The notes beneath the pieces were generated by a model that was not told where the DNA came from, did no database searches, and saw only the letters and a program-made list of their open reading frames with translations. Source: Rhizobium leguminosarum bv. viciae USDA 2370 (GTDB lineage Bacteria; Pseudomonadota; Alphaproteobacteria; Rhizobiales; Rhizobiaceae). From it: a stretch of DNA of 64,000 bases. Shown here in pieces: positions 1 through 7,623 of the stretch. The stretch covers positions 372,001 through 436,000 of the forward strand of contig NZ_MRDL01000054.1 of NCBI RefSeq assembly GCF_002008365.1. Direction: 5' to 3'. Positions within the stretch are counted from its first letter, which is position 1; each line of letters starts with the position of its first letter. The position numbers and the translations under genes were made by a program.

Positions 1-170
1 CCGTCCGCAACATGGGTGCGATCACCCAGCAGAATTCGGACATGGTCGAGCAGTCTTCGGCGGAAACGCGCCGCCTCAAGGACGAGGTGGAAACCCTGAT
101 CGAGCTGCTGCGGCGCTTCCGCGCCCGGCCGGAAGGCCGTTCCACCGGTGCTGCCCGCCGGGCGGCCTGA
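1..170 (+). CDS. Methyl-accepting chemotaxis protein, C-terminal fragment
   Basis: The window opens inside this gene; only the last 55 or so codons are present, ending in TGA at 168-170. The readable piece (ITQQNSDMVEQSSAETRRL) matches the end of the cytoplasmic signalling helix of chemoreceptors, where glutamine/serine-rich heptads such as QQNAAMVEQ are standard. After it comes an arginine-rich tail with no CheR-binding xWxxF pentapeptide, unlike the complete receptor at 21532-23529. Ligand domain and membrane segments lie outside the window, so ligand and location cannot be judged. Confidence 0.85.
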   Translation, partial: VRNMGAITQQNSDMVEQSSAETRRLKDEVETLIELLRRFRARPEGRSTGAARRAA

Positions 171-179
171 GGCGAATAG

Positions 180-446
180 AGCCTTTCCTGGTCAGCTTGA
201 ATCATTCTGCCGGAGCAGGTTTTCGTCAGGGCAGAGGCGATTGGCGACGGGCATACCTCTTGGTACGTCCGAGCCGATCGCCTCTGATCCTGGCGGAAAG
301 ATGGCCGGCCCTTCGGGTTGGCTGAAACGGGCCGGCTGATCGACCGGCCGGCTTGGCCGTAGCGCTTGGCTACGACGCGCGCCGGCCGGTCGACCATCCG
401 ACTCCGTTTGAGCCAACAGAATGTTTCAATCTGACCAGGAAAGGTT
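180..446. repeat. Palindromic mosaic repeat element (RIME-like) filling the mcp-def gap
   Basis: Imperfect inverted repeats of 30 bp (180-209 and 417-446, 27 of 30 positions complementary by eye) bound this 267-bp stretch. Inside are two further dyads: CAGAGGCGAT near 230 pairs with ATCGCCTCTG near 280, and GCCGGCC-rich arms occupy about 330-395. No convincing ORF is present. The organisation as a mosaic of palindromes between genes resembles the Rhizobium-specific intergenic mosaic elements (RIME); assignment to a named RIME class is inference. It is the only content of the 368-bp gap before def. Confidence 0.7.
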
Positions 447-538
447 CTATGGCGAAATTCCAGGCGGGGATGCAAAAAAGCGTATTCCCCGCCTGCCGGA
501 TAATTCCATAGTCGGAAAAGATGGGTTATGGGAACGCC

Positions 539-1054
539 ATGACCATCAAGCCACTCATCATTCTTCCTGATCCCGTTCTCCGCCAGCTGTCCAAGCCGAT
601 CGAGCGGGTGGACTCCGACCTGCAGCGTCTTGCCGACGATATGCTCGAAACCATGTACGACGCACCGGGCATCGGCCTTGCCGCCATCCAGATCGGCGTG
701 CCGCGCCGCATGCTCGTCATCGACATCTCGCGCGAAGGCGAGGAAAAGCAGCCGCAGGTGTTCATCAATCCAGAGATCGTCAAATCCTCCGACGAGCGCT
801 CCGTCTATGAGGAAGGCTGTCTTTCGATTCCGGATTATTATGCCGAGGTCGAGCGCCCGGCTGTCGTCTCGGTCAAATATCTCGACCGCAACGGCAAGGA
901 ACAGACCGTGGAAGCCGACGGACTGCTCGCCACCTGCCTGCAGCACGAGATCGACCACCTGAACGGCGTGCTCTTCATCGATTATATCTCGCGGCTGAAG
1001 CGGGAGATGGTCATCAAGAAATTCACCAAGGCGGCAAAGTCCAAGGCGCTCTGA
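539..1054 (+). CDS. def: Peptide deformylase
   Basis: Removes the N-formyl group from nascent proteins as they leave the ribosome; a cytosolic metalloenzyme. All three family motifs are present: GIGLAAIQ (residues 44-51), EGCLS (92-96) and HEIDH (136-140). Cys94, His136 and His140 would bind the metal, and Glu137 is the catalytic acid. The product is 171 aa from the ATG at 539, the usual length. An ATG at 521 would add six residues (MGYGNA) that are not part of the family, so 539 is preferred. In related genomes def is followed by fmt; here a toxin-antitoxin pair intervenes. Confidence 0.96.
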   Translation: MTIKPLIILPDPVLRQLSKPIERVDSDLQRLADDMLETMYDAPGIGLAAIQIGVPRRMLVIDISREGEEKQPQVFINPEIVKSSDERSVYEEGCLSIPDYYAEVERPAVVSVKYLDRNGKEQTVEADGLLATCLQHEIDHLNGVLFIDYISRLKREMVIKKFTKAAKSKAL

Positions 1055-1086
1055 GCGCTGCGTTGAAAATTCACAGGCGAGGCACT

Positions 1087-1105
1087 ATGATATCACCGAT
1101 ATCAT
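1087..1105. promoter_or_regulatory. Operator-like palindrome upstream of fitA
   Basis: A perfect 8-bp inverted repeat, ATGATATC-ACC-GATATCAT, sits 14 bp before the antitoxin start codon, followed by a GGAGG ribosome binding site at 1109-1113. FitA/VapB-type ribbon-helix-helix antitoxins bind palindromes in their own promoters with their toxin, so this is the likely autoregulatory operator. Binding is inferred from position and symmetry only. Confidence 0.7.
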
Positions 1106-1119
1106 GATGGAGGTGCCGA

Positions 1120-1380
1120 ATGGGTGACCTGCTTATTCGAGATGTTCCGGATGCAATGAAGCTGCAGCTTCAGGAAAGCGCGCAGCGCAACGGCCGCAGC
1201 CTTTCGGAAGAGGCGATCGAAATCATGCGCCGACAGATTGCCGTCGAGCGCTCAGGAGCTTCCGCCGGGCAGCGCCTGCGCTCTCTGATGAGTGACGAAA
1301 GATTGAGCGAAGATGAAGTTGAGGCTATCGCCGCATCTCGCCACGAACGCGACCGCGAACCGCCGCGCTTCGACAGATGA
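1120..1380 (+). CDS. FitA/VapB-like antitoxin (ribbon-helix-helix)
   Basis: An 86-aa protein whose N-terminus (GDLLIRDVPDAMKLQLQ, then NGRSLSEEAIEIMRR) is the beta strand plus two helices of an Arc/FitA-type ribbon-helix-helix DNA-binding domain. The charged C-terminal half would fold onto the toxin. It has a strong GGAGG six bases before the ATG and a palindromic operator just upstream. The last codons overlap the toxin start by 4 bp (ATGA), so the two are translationally coupled. Expected role: neutralises the PIN toxin and represses the pair. FitA and VapB are hard to separate by eye; FitA-like is favoured by the RHH fold and partner. Confidence 0.88.
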   Translation: MGDLLIRDVPDAMKLQLQESAQRNGRSLSEEAIEIMRRQIAVERSGASAGQRLRSLMSDERLSEDEVEAIAASRHERDREPPRFDR

Positions 1381-1796
1381 TCGTCCTCGATACGAATGTG
1401 ATTTCCGAAATGCAGGGGAGGACCCACAGCGAGCGGATATTGAACTGGCTGGACGTCTACGACGTCGAGACGCTTTTTCTGACGACGATTGCCGTCGCCG
1501 AAATGCGTTACGGTCTTGAACTCCTTGATGATGGCAGGCGAAAGACAGCGCTGGTGTCCGACTTCAATCGGATCGAGTCGGAATTTTCGGGCCGCATCCT
1601 CGGTTTTTCCCTGAGTGCGGCGCATCGCTACGGCCTGTTGGCTGGGGAGCGCAGAAAGGCGGGACGGCCGATGGAAACCAAAGATGCTATGATTGCCGCC
1701 ATCTGCCTTGCCAACGGCGCGACGCTTGCGACCCGCAATACCAGAGATTTCGAGGGGCTTGATCTCAAGCTCGTAAACCCGTTTGAAGACGGTTGA
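1377..1796 (+). CDS. FitB/VapC-like PIN-domain toxin ribonuclease
   Basis: A 139-aa PIN-domain endoribonuclease. The acidic metal-binding residues expected of the fold are all present: Asp5 in VLDTNVISE, Glu42 in AVAEMRYG, Asp103 in ETKDAMIAA and Asp124 in TRNTRDF. It overlaps the antitoxin gene by ATGA. The stop codon lies only 20 bp before the fmt start, so fmt is probably co-transcribed with it. Several VapC toxins are known to cleave initiator tRNA or 23S rRNA; the target of this one is unknown. Intact catalytic residues suggest it is active. Confidence 0.9.
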   Translation: MIVLDTNVISEMQGRTHSERILNWLDVYDVETLFLTTIAVAEMRYGLELLDDGRRKTALVSDFNRIESEFSGRILGFSLSAAHRYGLLAGERRKAGRPMETKDAMIAAICLANGATLATRNTRDFEGLDLKLVNPFEDG

Positions 1797-1816
1797 TCCT
1801 CAATTGGCGAGATAAC

Positions 1817-2752
1817 ATGTCTCTTCGCATCATCTTCATGGGAACGCCGGAGTTCTCGGTCCCGACCCTGCGCCTGCTCGTCGATGCCGGGCACAGGATC
1901 GTTGCGGTCTATACGCAGCCCCCACGGCCGGGTGGGCGGCGCGGCCTCGATCTGCAGAAATCGCCGGTGCATCAGGCGGCCGAACTGCTGGGCCTCCCGG
2001 TCTTCACCCCGGTCAATTTCAAGGACCCCGAGGAGCGCGAGAGGTTTCGCGCTTTCAATGCCGATGTCGGCGTCGTCGTTGCCTACGGACTGTTGCTGCC
2101 GGAGGCGATTTTGAACGGCACAAGGGATGGCTGCTACAACGGCCATGCCTCGCTGCTGCCGCGCTGGCGCGGTGCTGCTCCGATCCAGCGGGCGATCATG
2201 GCCGGCGACGCAAAAACCGGCATGATGGTGATGAAGATGGACAAGGGTCTGGATACCGGCGCCGTCGCACAGACCCGCGAGGTCGAGATCGGCCCGAACA
2301 TGACGGCTGGCGAGCTACACGACCGGCTGATGCTCGTGGGCGCGAAGGCAATGGCGGAAGCCATGGTGAAACTCGAGATAAACGACCTGCCGCTGACGCC
2401 GCAGCCGGAAGACGGCGTGCTTTATGCCGCCAAGATCGACAAGGCCGAGACGCGCATCGATTTTTCCAGGGATGCCAGGGACGTGCACAATCACATCCGC
2501 GGCCTGGCGCCGTTTCCGGGGGCCTGGTTCGAGCTCGAAATCGGCGGCAAGCCGGAGCGGGTGAAGGTGCTGGCTTCCGAACTGGCTGAGGGGCAGGGTG
2601 CTGACGGGAAATTGCTGACGGATGATCTCGTGGTCGCCTGCGCCTCGGGCGCGGTGCGGCTGACCAGGTTGCAGAAGGCCGGCGGCAAACCGCTGGCGGC
2701 CGCCGATTTCCTCAGGGGCACGCCGCTTGCGGCGGGCACGAGGCTTACCTGA
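1817..2752 (+). CDS. fmt: Methionyl-tRNA formyltransferase
   Basis: Formylates Met-tRNA(fMet) using 10-formyltetrahydrofolate, giving the initiator used by 30S initiation. The 311-aa protein has the N-terminal GART-type fold (FMGTPEFS at 7-14), catalytic Asn108, His110 and Asp146, and the family stretch HASLLPRWRGAAPIQ. The ATG at 1817 gives the standard start MSLRIIFMGTPEF; an upstream in-frame start at 1793 would overlap the toxin gene end and adds unrelated residues. The stop overlaps the truA start (TGATG). No promoter is evident in the 20 bp upstream, so expression likely depends on the toxin-antitoxin promoter or on read-through from def. Confidence 0.96.
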   Translation: MSLRIIFMGTPEFSVPTLRLLVDAGHRIVAVYTQPPRPGGRRGLDLQKSPVHQAAELLGLPVFTPVNFKDPEERERFRAFNADVGVVVAYGLLLPEAILNGTRDGCYNGHASLLPRWRGAAPIQRAIMAGDAKTGMMVMKMDKGLDTGAVAQTREVEIGPNMTAGELHDRLMLVGAKAMAEAMVKLEINDLPLTPQPEDGVLYAAKIDKAETRIDFSRDARDVHNHIRGLAPFPGAWFELEIGGKPERVKVLASELAEGQGADGKLLTDDLVVACASGAVRLTRLQKAGGKPLAAADFLRGTPLAAGTRLT

Positions 2753-3552
2753 TGCCGCGTTTCCGCATGACCGTCGAATATGACGGCGGCCCCTATGTCG
2801 GCTGGCAGCGGCAGGAGAACGGCCCCTCGGTGCAGGGCGCGATCGAGGCCGCGGTGCTGTCGCTGACCGGCGAGACGGTGTCGATCCGCGGCGCCGGACG
2901 CACCGATTCCGGCGTCCATGCCATGGGGCAGGTGATCCATGCCGATCTTTCGAAGGAGTGGTCGCCCTACCAGCTGCAGAATGCGTTGAACGCGCATCTG
3001 AGGCTCGCCGGCGAGCGCGTCTCCATACTCGACGTCGAGGCGGTTGCCGAATTCTTCGACGCGCGCTTTTCGGCGCTGCGGCGCCATTACCTCTATCGCA
3101 TCGTCAGTCGCCGGGCGCCGCTGGCGCTTGAAGCCGGCAAGGCCTGGTGGGTGCCGAAGGTGCTCGATCACGAGGTCATGCACGCTGCCGCCCAGAGGCT
3201 GGTCGGCAGGCACGATTTCTCCACCTTCCGCGCCGCCCATTGCCAGGCAAACAGCCCGGTGCGCACGCTCGACCGGCTGGATGTGACGCGCAATGGCGAA
3301 CTGATCGAGATCCGCGCCACGGCGCAGAGTTTTCTCCACAACCAGATCCGTTCCTTCGCCGGCACACTGAAGCTCGCCGGCGAAGGCAAATGGACGCCTG
3401 ATGATGTCGAGGCAGCGCTTGAGGCGCGCGACCGTAAGGCCTGCGGCCCGGTGGCGCCGCCGGACGGACTCTATTTCATGCAGGTGGATTATCCCGAGGT
3501 GATCGTCGATCGCCGAAGGCCGGTCACCGATACTGATGATGATCTGTCATGA
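2752..3552 (+). CDS. truA: tRNA pseudouridine(38-40) synthase
   Basis: Converts uridines 38-40 of the tRNA anticodon arm to pseudouridine. The 266-aa protein shows the TruA signature RGAGRTDSGVHA with the catalytic aspartate at residue 52, an early VEYDGGPYVGWQRQ strand and a late FLHNQIRSFAGTLK motif. It starts one base inside the fmt stop codon (TGATG) and is the last gene of the def-fmt-truA run. A short acidic tail (VTDTDDDLS) extends a little beyond the usual C-terminus. Confidence 0.95.
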   Translation: MPRFRMTVEYDGGPYVGWQRQENGPSVQGAIEAAVLSLTGETVSIRGAGRTDSGVHAMGQVIHADLSKEWSPYQLQNALNAHLRLAGERVSILDVEAVAEFFDARFSALRRHYLYRIVSRRAPLALEAGKAWWVPKVLDHEVMHAAAQRLVGRHDFSTFRAAHCQANSPVRTLDRLDVTRNGELIEIRATAQSFLHNQIRSFAGTLKLAGEGKWTPDDVEAALEARDRKACGPVAPPDGLYFMQVDYPEVIVDRRRPVTDTDDDLS

Positions 3553-3577
3553 AAATTCCGCTCCAGCAGGAGCCTGA

Positions 3578-4174
3578 TCAGGCGGGATAGATGCCGAGGA
3601 AGTGCTGCAGATATTCCGAAAGGATCATCGATGGCACGAGCAGCACCAGCGTCAGCGCTCCGACCATCAGCGCGTGACCGTGGCAGATCATCCGGAGGAT
3701 GCGCGCCAGCACGAAGACCTGCGCCAGCATGAAGGCGAGCAGCAGCAGCGAGACGAGGCCGACGGAGCCGGGCAGGAAGAACACCAGCGCCAGCAGCAGC
3801 CCGTTGATATAGGAGAGCGGCACGCCGAGCCAGTTGACGCTGACGACGACCGGGGCGAAACGCTCGCCCATGCGGACGGCAAGCAGCAGCAGCCCGGCAA
3901 AGACCAGCGGCACGAACCAGTTGGCGACCTCGACGAGGCCGAGCCTGATATAGAAGGCAAAGTTGACATCGGCTTCGGGCGGCATCGACCGCAGAAAGGC
4001 CTGTCGCCACCAGAGCCAGGAAATACCCATCGGCGGCAGGCACCAGAGCATCGCCCAGAACGAACGATTGACGCCGCGCTCGGACATATCGAGGTAGCGG
4101 AAGCCGCGCGGATCCAGCCGGATCAGCAGCCAGAGGCCGGCCAGGTAATATTGAACCTCCCTAAAGCCCGGCAT
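3578..4174 (-). CDS. Conserved hypothetical polytopic membrane protein
   Basis: About 198 aa with four or five hydrophobic segments (for example WFVPLVFAGLLLLAV, GLLLALVFFLPG and LVSLLLLAFMLAQVFVLA), hence an inner-membrane protein. No recognisable transporter or enzyme motif is visible. It lies directly downstream of dapE on the same strand and overlaps its end by 14 bp if the ATG at 4174 is used; an ATG at 4204 would extend the overlap to 44 bp. Neither start has a clear ribosome binding site. Co-transcription with dapDE is likely, but a link to lysine or cell-wall synthesis is only suggested by position. Confidence 0.75.
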   Translation of the reverse strand: MPGFREVQYYLAGLWLLIRLDPRGFRYLDMSERGVNRSFWAMLWCLPPMGISWLWWRQAFLRSMPPEADVNFAFYIRLGLVEVANWFVPLVFAGLLLLAVRMGERFAPVVVSVNWLGVPLSYINGLLLALVFFLPGSVGLVSLLLLAFMLAQVFVLARILRMICHGHALMVGALTLVLLVPSMILSEYLQHFLGIYPA

Positions 4175-5354
4175 TGGCGAACCAGCGGGCGATGAAGGTT
4201 TCATAGATCGCCGTCAGCGTCTCCAGATCGGCGACAGCGACGCGCTCGTCGACCATGTGCATCGTCTGGCCGACGAGGCCGAACTCGACGACCGGGCAAT
4301 AATCCTTGATGAAGCGCGCATCCGATGTGCCGCCGGTGGTCGAAAGTCGCGGCGACTGGCCGGAAACGCTTTCGACGGCTGAAGACAGCGAGGCGATCAG
4401 CGCATTGTTGCGCGTCAGGAAGACATGGCTCGGCCGATCGGCCCAGACGATATCGTAGGCCACCGGCTTGCGGTCCGGCCGCAACGCGCCGTCCCGGGCA
4501 GCAACGTCCAGGCGGCGCAGGATTTCGGCACGTAGCGTTTCAACGGTCCAGCTGTCGTTGAAGCGGATGTTGAAGCTTGCCGATGCCTTGGCCGGAATGA
4601 CGTTGGTCGCCGGATTGCCGACATCGACCGTGGTCACTTCGAGATTCGACGGCTGGAAATCGTCGGTGCCGCCGTCAAACGGCGGGTTCATCAGCGCGTG
4701 AGTCAGCTGCAGCATGCCGCGCACCGGATTGTCGGCAAGATGCGGATAGGCGGCATGACCCTGGACGCCATGAACAGTGATTTTACCCGACAGCGAGCCA
4801 CGCCGGCCGATCTTGATCATGTCGCCGAGCCTGTCCGGATTGGTCGGCTCGCCGACGAGGCAGGCATCCCAGCTTTCGCCGCGTTCGGCCGCCCATTGCA
4901 GCAGCTTGATCGTGCCGTTGATCGCCGGCCCTTCCTCGTCGCCGGTGATCAGGAAGGAGATCGAGCCCTTGGGCGGCCCGTTTTTCTCGATATGCCGGGC
5001 GACGGCGGCGACGAAACAGGCAATACCGCCCTTCATGTCGACGGCACCGCGGCCGAAAAGCTCGCCCTTGGAAATCTCGGCGGCAAACGGCGGATGCGTC
5101 CAGGCGGCTTCGTCGCCGACCGGCACGACATCGGTATGGCCGGCAAACATCAGATGCGGGCCATCCTTGCCGAGGCGGGCATAGAGGTTTTCGATGTCGG
5201 GCGTTCCCGCCTCGCTCGCCTTCACCCTGTCGACCGTAAAGCCGAGCGGCCCAAGCATCGCCTCCAGCGCCGACAGTGCGCCACCTTCGGCGGGCGTCAC
5301 GGACGGGCAGCGAATCAGTGTCTGGAGATTGGCGACGGGGTCGGTAGCGGTCAT
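4161..5354 (-). CDS. dapE: Succinyl-diaminopimelate desuccinylase
   Basis: Hydrolyses N-succinyl-LL-diaminopimelate in the succinylase branch of lysine/meso-DAP synthesis; a cytosolic di-zinc M20 peptidase-family enzyme. From the ATG at 5354 it is 397 aa. Metal and catalytic residues are visible in GHTDVVPVGD (His73, Asp75), GRGAVDMKGG (Asp106) and ITGDEEGP (Glu140, Glu141). A longer frame from 5390 adds 12 residues (MSLPFPPDSSTA) before the conserved MTATDPVANLQ and is judged less likely, although neither start has a strong ribosome binding site. dapD, the preceding pathway gene, lies just upstream on the same strand. Confidence 0.95.
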   Translation of the reverse strand: MTATDPVANLQTLIRCPSVTPAEGGALSALEAMLGPLGFTVDRVKASEAGTPDIENLYARLGKDGPHLMFAGHTDVVPVGDEAAWTHPPFAAEISKGELFGRGAVDMKGGIACFVAAVARHIEKNGPPKGSISFLITGDEEGPAINGTIKLLQWAAERGESWDACLVGEPTNPDRLGDMIKIGRRGSLSGKITVHGVQGHAAYPHLADNPVRGMLQLTHALMNPPFDGGTDDFQPSNLEVTTVDVGNPATNVIPAKASASFNIRFNDSWTVETLRAEILRRLDVAARDGALRPDRKPVAYDIVWADRPSHVFLTRNNALIASLSSAVESVSGQSPRLSTTGGTSDARFIKDYCPVVEFGLVGQTMHMVDERVAVADLETLTAIYETFIARWFANAGL

Positions 5355-5455
5355 GGCGGTCGAACTATCCGGCGGGAATGGCAAAGACATGGCAAGGCGG
5401 GGCCGCCTCGCGTAAAAAGACGCCGTCTGTTTACCGGATCAACGTCCCGGTGTCA

Positions 5456-6316
5456 TCAATCTCTGAGCAGCTCGTTGATGCCGGTCTTCGAGCGGGTCTT
5501 CTCATCGACGCGCTTGACGATGACGGCGCAGTAGAGATGCGGCGCCGGCTGGCCGTTGCCCATCGTCGCATTGCCCGACGGCATCGAGCCGGCGACGACG
5601 ACGGAATAGGGCGGCACTTCGCCGTAGGTCACCTCGCCGGTGGCGCGGTCGACGATCTTGGTCGACTTGCCGATATAGACGCCCATGCCGAGCACCGAGC
5701 CTTCGCGGATGATGCAGCCTTCGACCACCTCGGAACGGGCGCCGATGAAGCAATTGTCCTCGATGATCGTCGGGCCGGCCTGCATCGGTTCCAACACGCC
5801 GCCGATGCCGACGCCGCCGGAGAGATGCACATGCTTGCCGATCTGCGCGCAGGAGCCGACCGTGGCCCAGGTATCGACCATCGTGCCTTCGCCGACATAG
5901 GCGCCGAGATTGACGAAGGAGGGCATCAGGATCGCGTTCGGGGCGATATAGGCCGAGCGGCGCACGACGCAGTTCGGCACGGCGCGGAAGCCGGCGGCGC
6001 GGAAGTGGTTCTCGCCCCAGCCCTCGAATTTCGAAGGAACCTTGTCCCACCAGGTCGAGTTGCCCGAGCCGCCCTTGACCACATCCATGTCGTTGAGGCG
6101 GAAGGACAGCAGCACGGCCTTCTTCAGCCATTGATTGACCGTCCAGGCACAGTCGGCGGAGCGTTCGGCAACGCGGGCCCGGCCGGCATCGAGCAGATCG
6201 AGTGCTGATTCGACTGCATCGCGAACCTCGCCCTTCGTCGACGTGTTCACATTGTCGCGATTGTCGAAGGCGGCTTCGATGATCTTTTCGAGGGATGCGA
6301 GGTCGGTGGCGCTCAT
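5456..6316 (-). CDS. dapD: Tetrahydrodipicolinate N-succinyltransferase
   Basis: Transfers succinyl from succinyl-CoA to 2,3,4,5-tetrahydrodipicolinate in lysine and peptidoglycan precursor synthesis. The 286-aa sequence has the helical N-terminus and a left-handed beta-helix of hexapeptide repeats from about residue 110 to 230 (YIAPNAILMPSFVNLGAYVG and following). The family stretch FEGWGENHFRAAGFR and the C-terminal SKTGINELLRD are also present. It precedes dapE by about 100 bp on the same strand, consistent with one operon. Confidence 0.96.
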   Translation of the reverse strand: MSATDLASLEKIIEAAFDNRDNVNTSTKGEVRDAVESALDLLDAGRARVAERSADCAWTVNQWLKKAVLLSFRLNDMDVVKGGSGNSTWWDKVPSKFEGWGENHFRAAGFRAVPNCVVRRSAYIAPNAILMPSFVNLGAYVGEGTMVDTWATVGSCAQIGKHVHLSGGVGIGGVLEPMQAGPTIIEDNCFIGARSEVVEGCIIREGSVLGMGVYIGKSTKIVDRATGEVTYGEVPPYSVVVAGSMPSGNATMGNGQPAPHLYCAVIVKRVDEKTRSKTGINELLRD

Positions 6317-6509
6317 GAGAATTCCTTAAACTTCGATCTTTATCGTGGAGACGGCGGGGTCTCCGGAACTGCGGTTGGCGGGGTTTACCCTGCTCTACAG
6401 CATGAAGCCGTAGAACGGAATGATTTTTCCGACAAGATCATACCTGGATTCAAGGCGTTATAGCGACATATCCGGCTTCGTAGCCGGCAATACTGAAAGG
6501 CATTTCGAG

Positions 6510-7376
6510 ATGGCGAAGGGACGAAACGGCGGTTCGCGGCGCAAGGATGGCGTATGGGACCCGCTGAAGAGCAGCTCAACCGACAGGCAGCGCGCCGAAG
6601 CCGTGCCGAAGACGCCGCAGACGATGTCGCCTGCCTACCGCCTTGCCTATGTCGACGAGGATTTCCTCTGCCGCGAGGAGCTGCGGCCGATCCGCCTGCA
6701 GCTGGAACTGATGAAGCCGGAGATGATGCTGACCGAACGCGGCATCAGGTCGACCGTCGTCATGTTCGGCGGCGCCCGCATTCCCGCCCCCGGCCAGAGC
6801 GCCTGGGCGGCCCGCAACGATATCCAGCGCGTCAACCTGGAGGCGGCTTCCGTCTATTATGAGGAGGCGCGCAAATTCGCCCGGCTCTGCTCGAAATATT
6901 CTGCCACCTTCAATTTCCACGAATATGTCATCGTCACCGGCGGCGGCCCGGGCGTGATGGAGGCCGGCAATCGCGGCGCGGCCGACGAGGGCGCCCCTTC
7001 GATCGGCCTCAACATCGTACTGCCGCATGAGCAGGCGCCGAACGCCTATGTGACGCCGGAACTCAGCTTCAACTTCCACTATTTTGCCATCCGCAAGATG
7101 CATTTCATGGTGCGCGCCAAGGCGATCGCCGTCTTTCCCGGCGGCTTCGGCACGCTCGACGAATTCTTCGAATGCCTGACGCTGATCCAGACCGGCCGCA
7201 TGGAGCGCCTGCCGCTGATCCTTTTCGGGGAGGCGTTCTGGCGGAGCATCATCAATTTCGACGCATTGGCGGAATTCGGGACGATTGCGCCCGACGACGT
7301 CAAGCTGATCAGCTTCGTCGATACGGCCGAAGAGGCATGGAAGATCGTCCAGAATTTCTACGAACACCGCGAATAG
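6510..7376 (+). CDS. LOG-family Rossmann protein (lysine-decarboxylase-like fold)
   Basis: About 288 aa from the ATG at 6510, preceded by GAAAGG at 6495-6500; an upstream ATG at 6420 gives a non-conserved extension. The nucleotide-binding motifs of the LOG/TIGR00730 family are intact: GGGPGVMEAGNRGA near residue 145 and FPGGFGTLDEFFE near 210. Members hydrolyse nucleoside 5'-monophosphates at the N-glycosidic bond. In plant-associated microbes some release active cytokinins from their riboside phosphates, while others act on ordinary nucleotides. Which substrate applies cannot be read from sequence. Old annotations as lysine decarboxylase are considered wrong for this family. Confidence 0.85.
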   Translation: MAKGRNGGSRRKDGVWDPLKSSSTDRQRAEAVPKTPQTMSPAYRLAYVDEDFLCREELRPIRLQLELMKPEMMLTERGIRSTVVMFGGARIPAPGQSAWAARNDIQRVNLEAASVYYEEARKFARLCSKYSATFNFHEYVIVTGGGPGVMEAGNRGAADEGAPSIGLNIVLPHEQAPNAYVTPELSFNFHYFAIRKMHFMVRAKAIAVFPGGFGTLDEFFECLTLIQTGRMERLPLILFGEAFWRSIINFDALAEFGTIAPDDVKLISFVDTAEEAWKIVQNFYEHRE

Positions 7377-7397
7377 GCGCTTCGGAGGGGTAAGCTG

Positions 7398-7623
7398 CAG
7401 AGCCTCTCCCCGTCGAGGCGGGGAAAGGCAAGGGCATGTCGCCGTCCGGCCTTAGAGCAATTCCAGCAAAAGTGCGTAGCGGTTTTGCGTCCGGAATTGC
7501 GTGAAAACAACGAGATAGTGCATGATGCCGAAAAGTGTGAGCGGTTTTCGGCATCATGCTCTCACTCTTTAACTTAGAACAGGATTGAGATTTTAGGCCG
7601 ATCCGGCCTAAAAATCCTGTTCT
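7398..7623. repeat. Cluster of intergenic palindromes, including the GCAATTCC/GGAATTGC rhizobial repeat
   Basis: Four hairpins lie in tandem in the gap between two convergent genes. First, CTCTCCCCG with CGGGGAAAG (7400-7424) could end transcription of the LOG gene. Second is a copy of a dispersed repeat with arms GCAATTCC (7457-7464) and GGAATTGC (7493-7500) around GCGGTTTTGCG. Third, 15-bp arms at 7520-7534 and 7545-7559 (CATGATGCCGAAAA type) match perfectly. Fourth, AGAACAGGATT (7576-7586) pairs with 7613-7623, enclosing TTTTAGGCC/GGCCTAAAA. The last overlaps the EF-hand gene stop. Related copies occur at 8355, 29021, 40006 and 41427. Confidence 0.75.
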
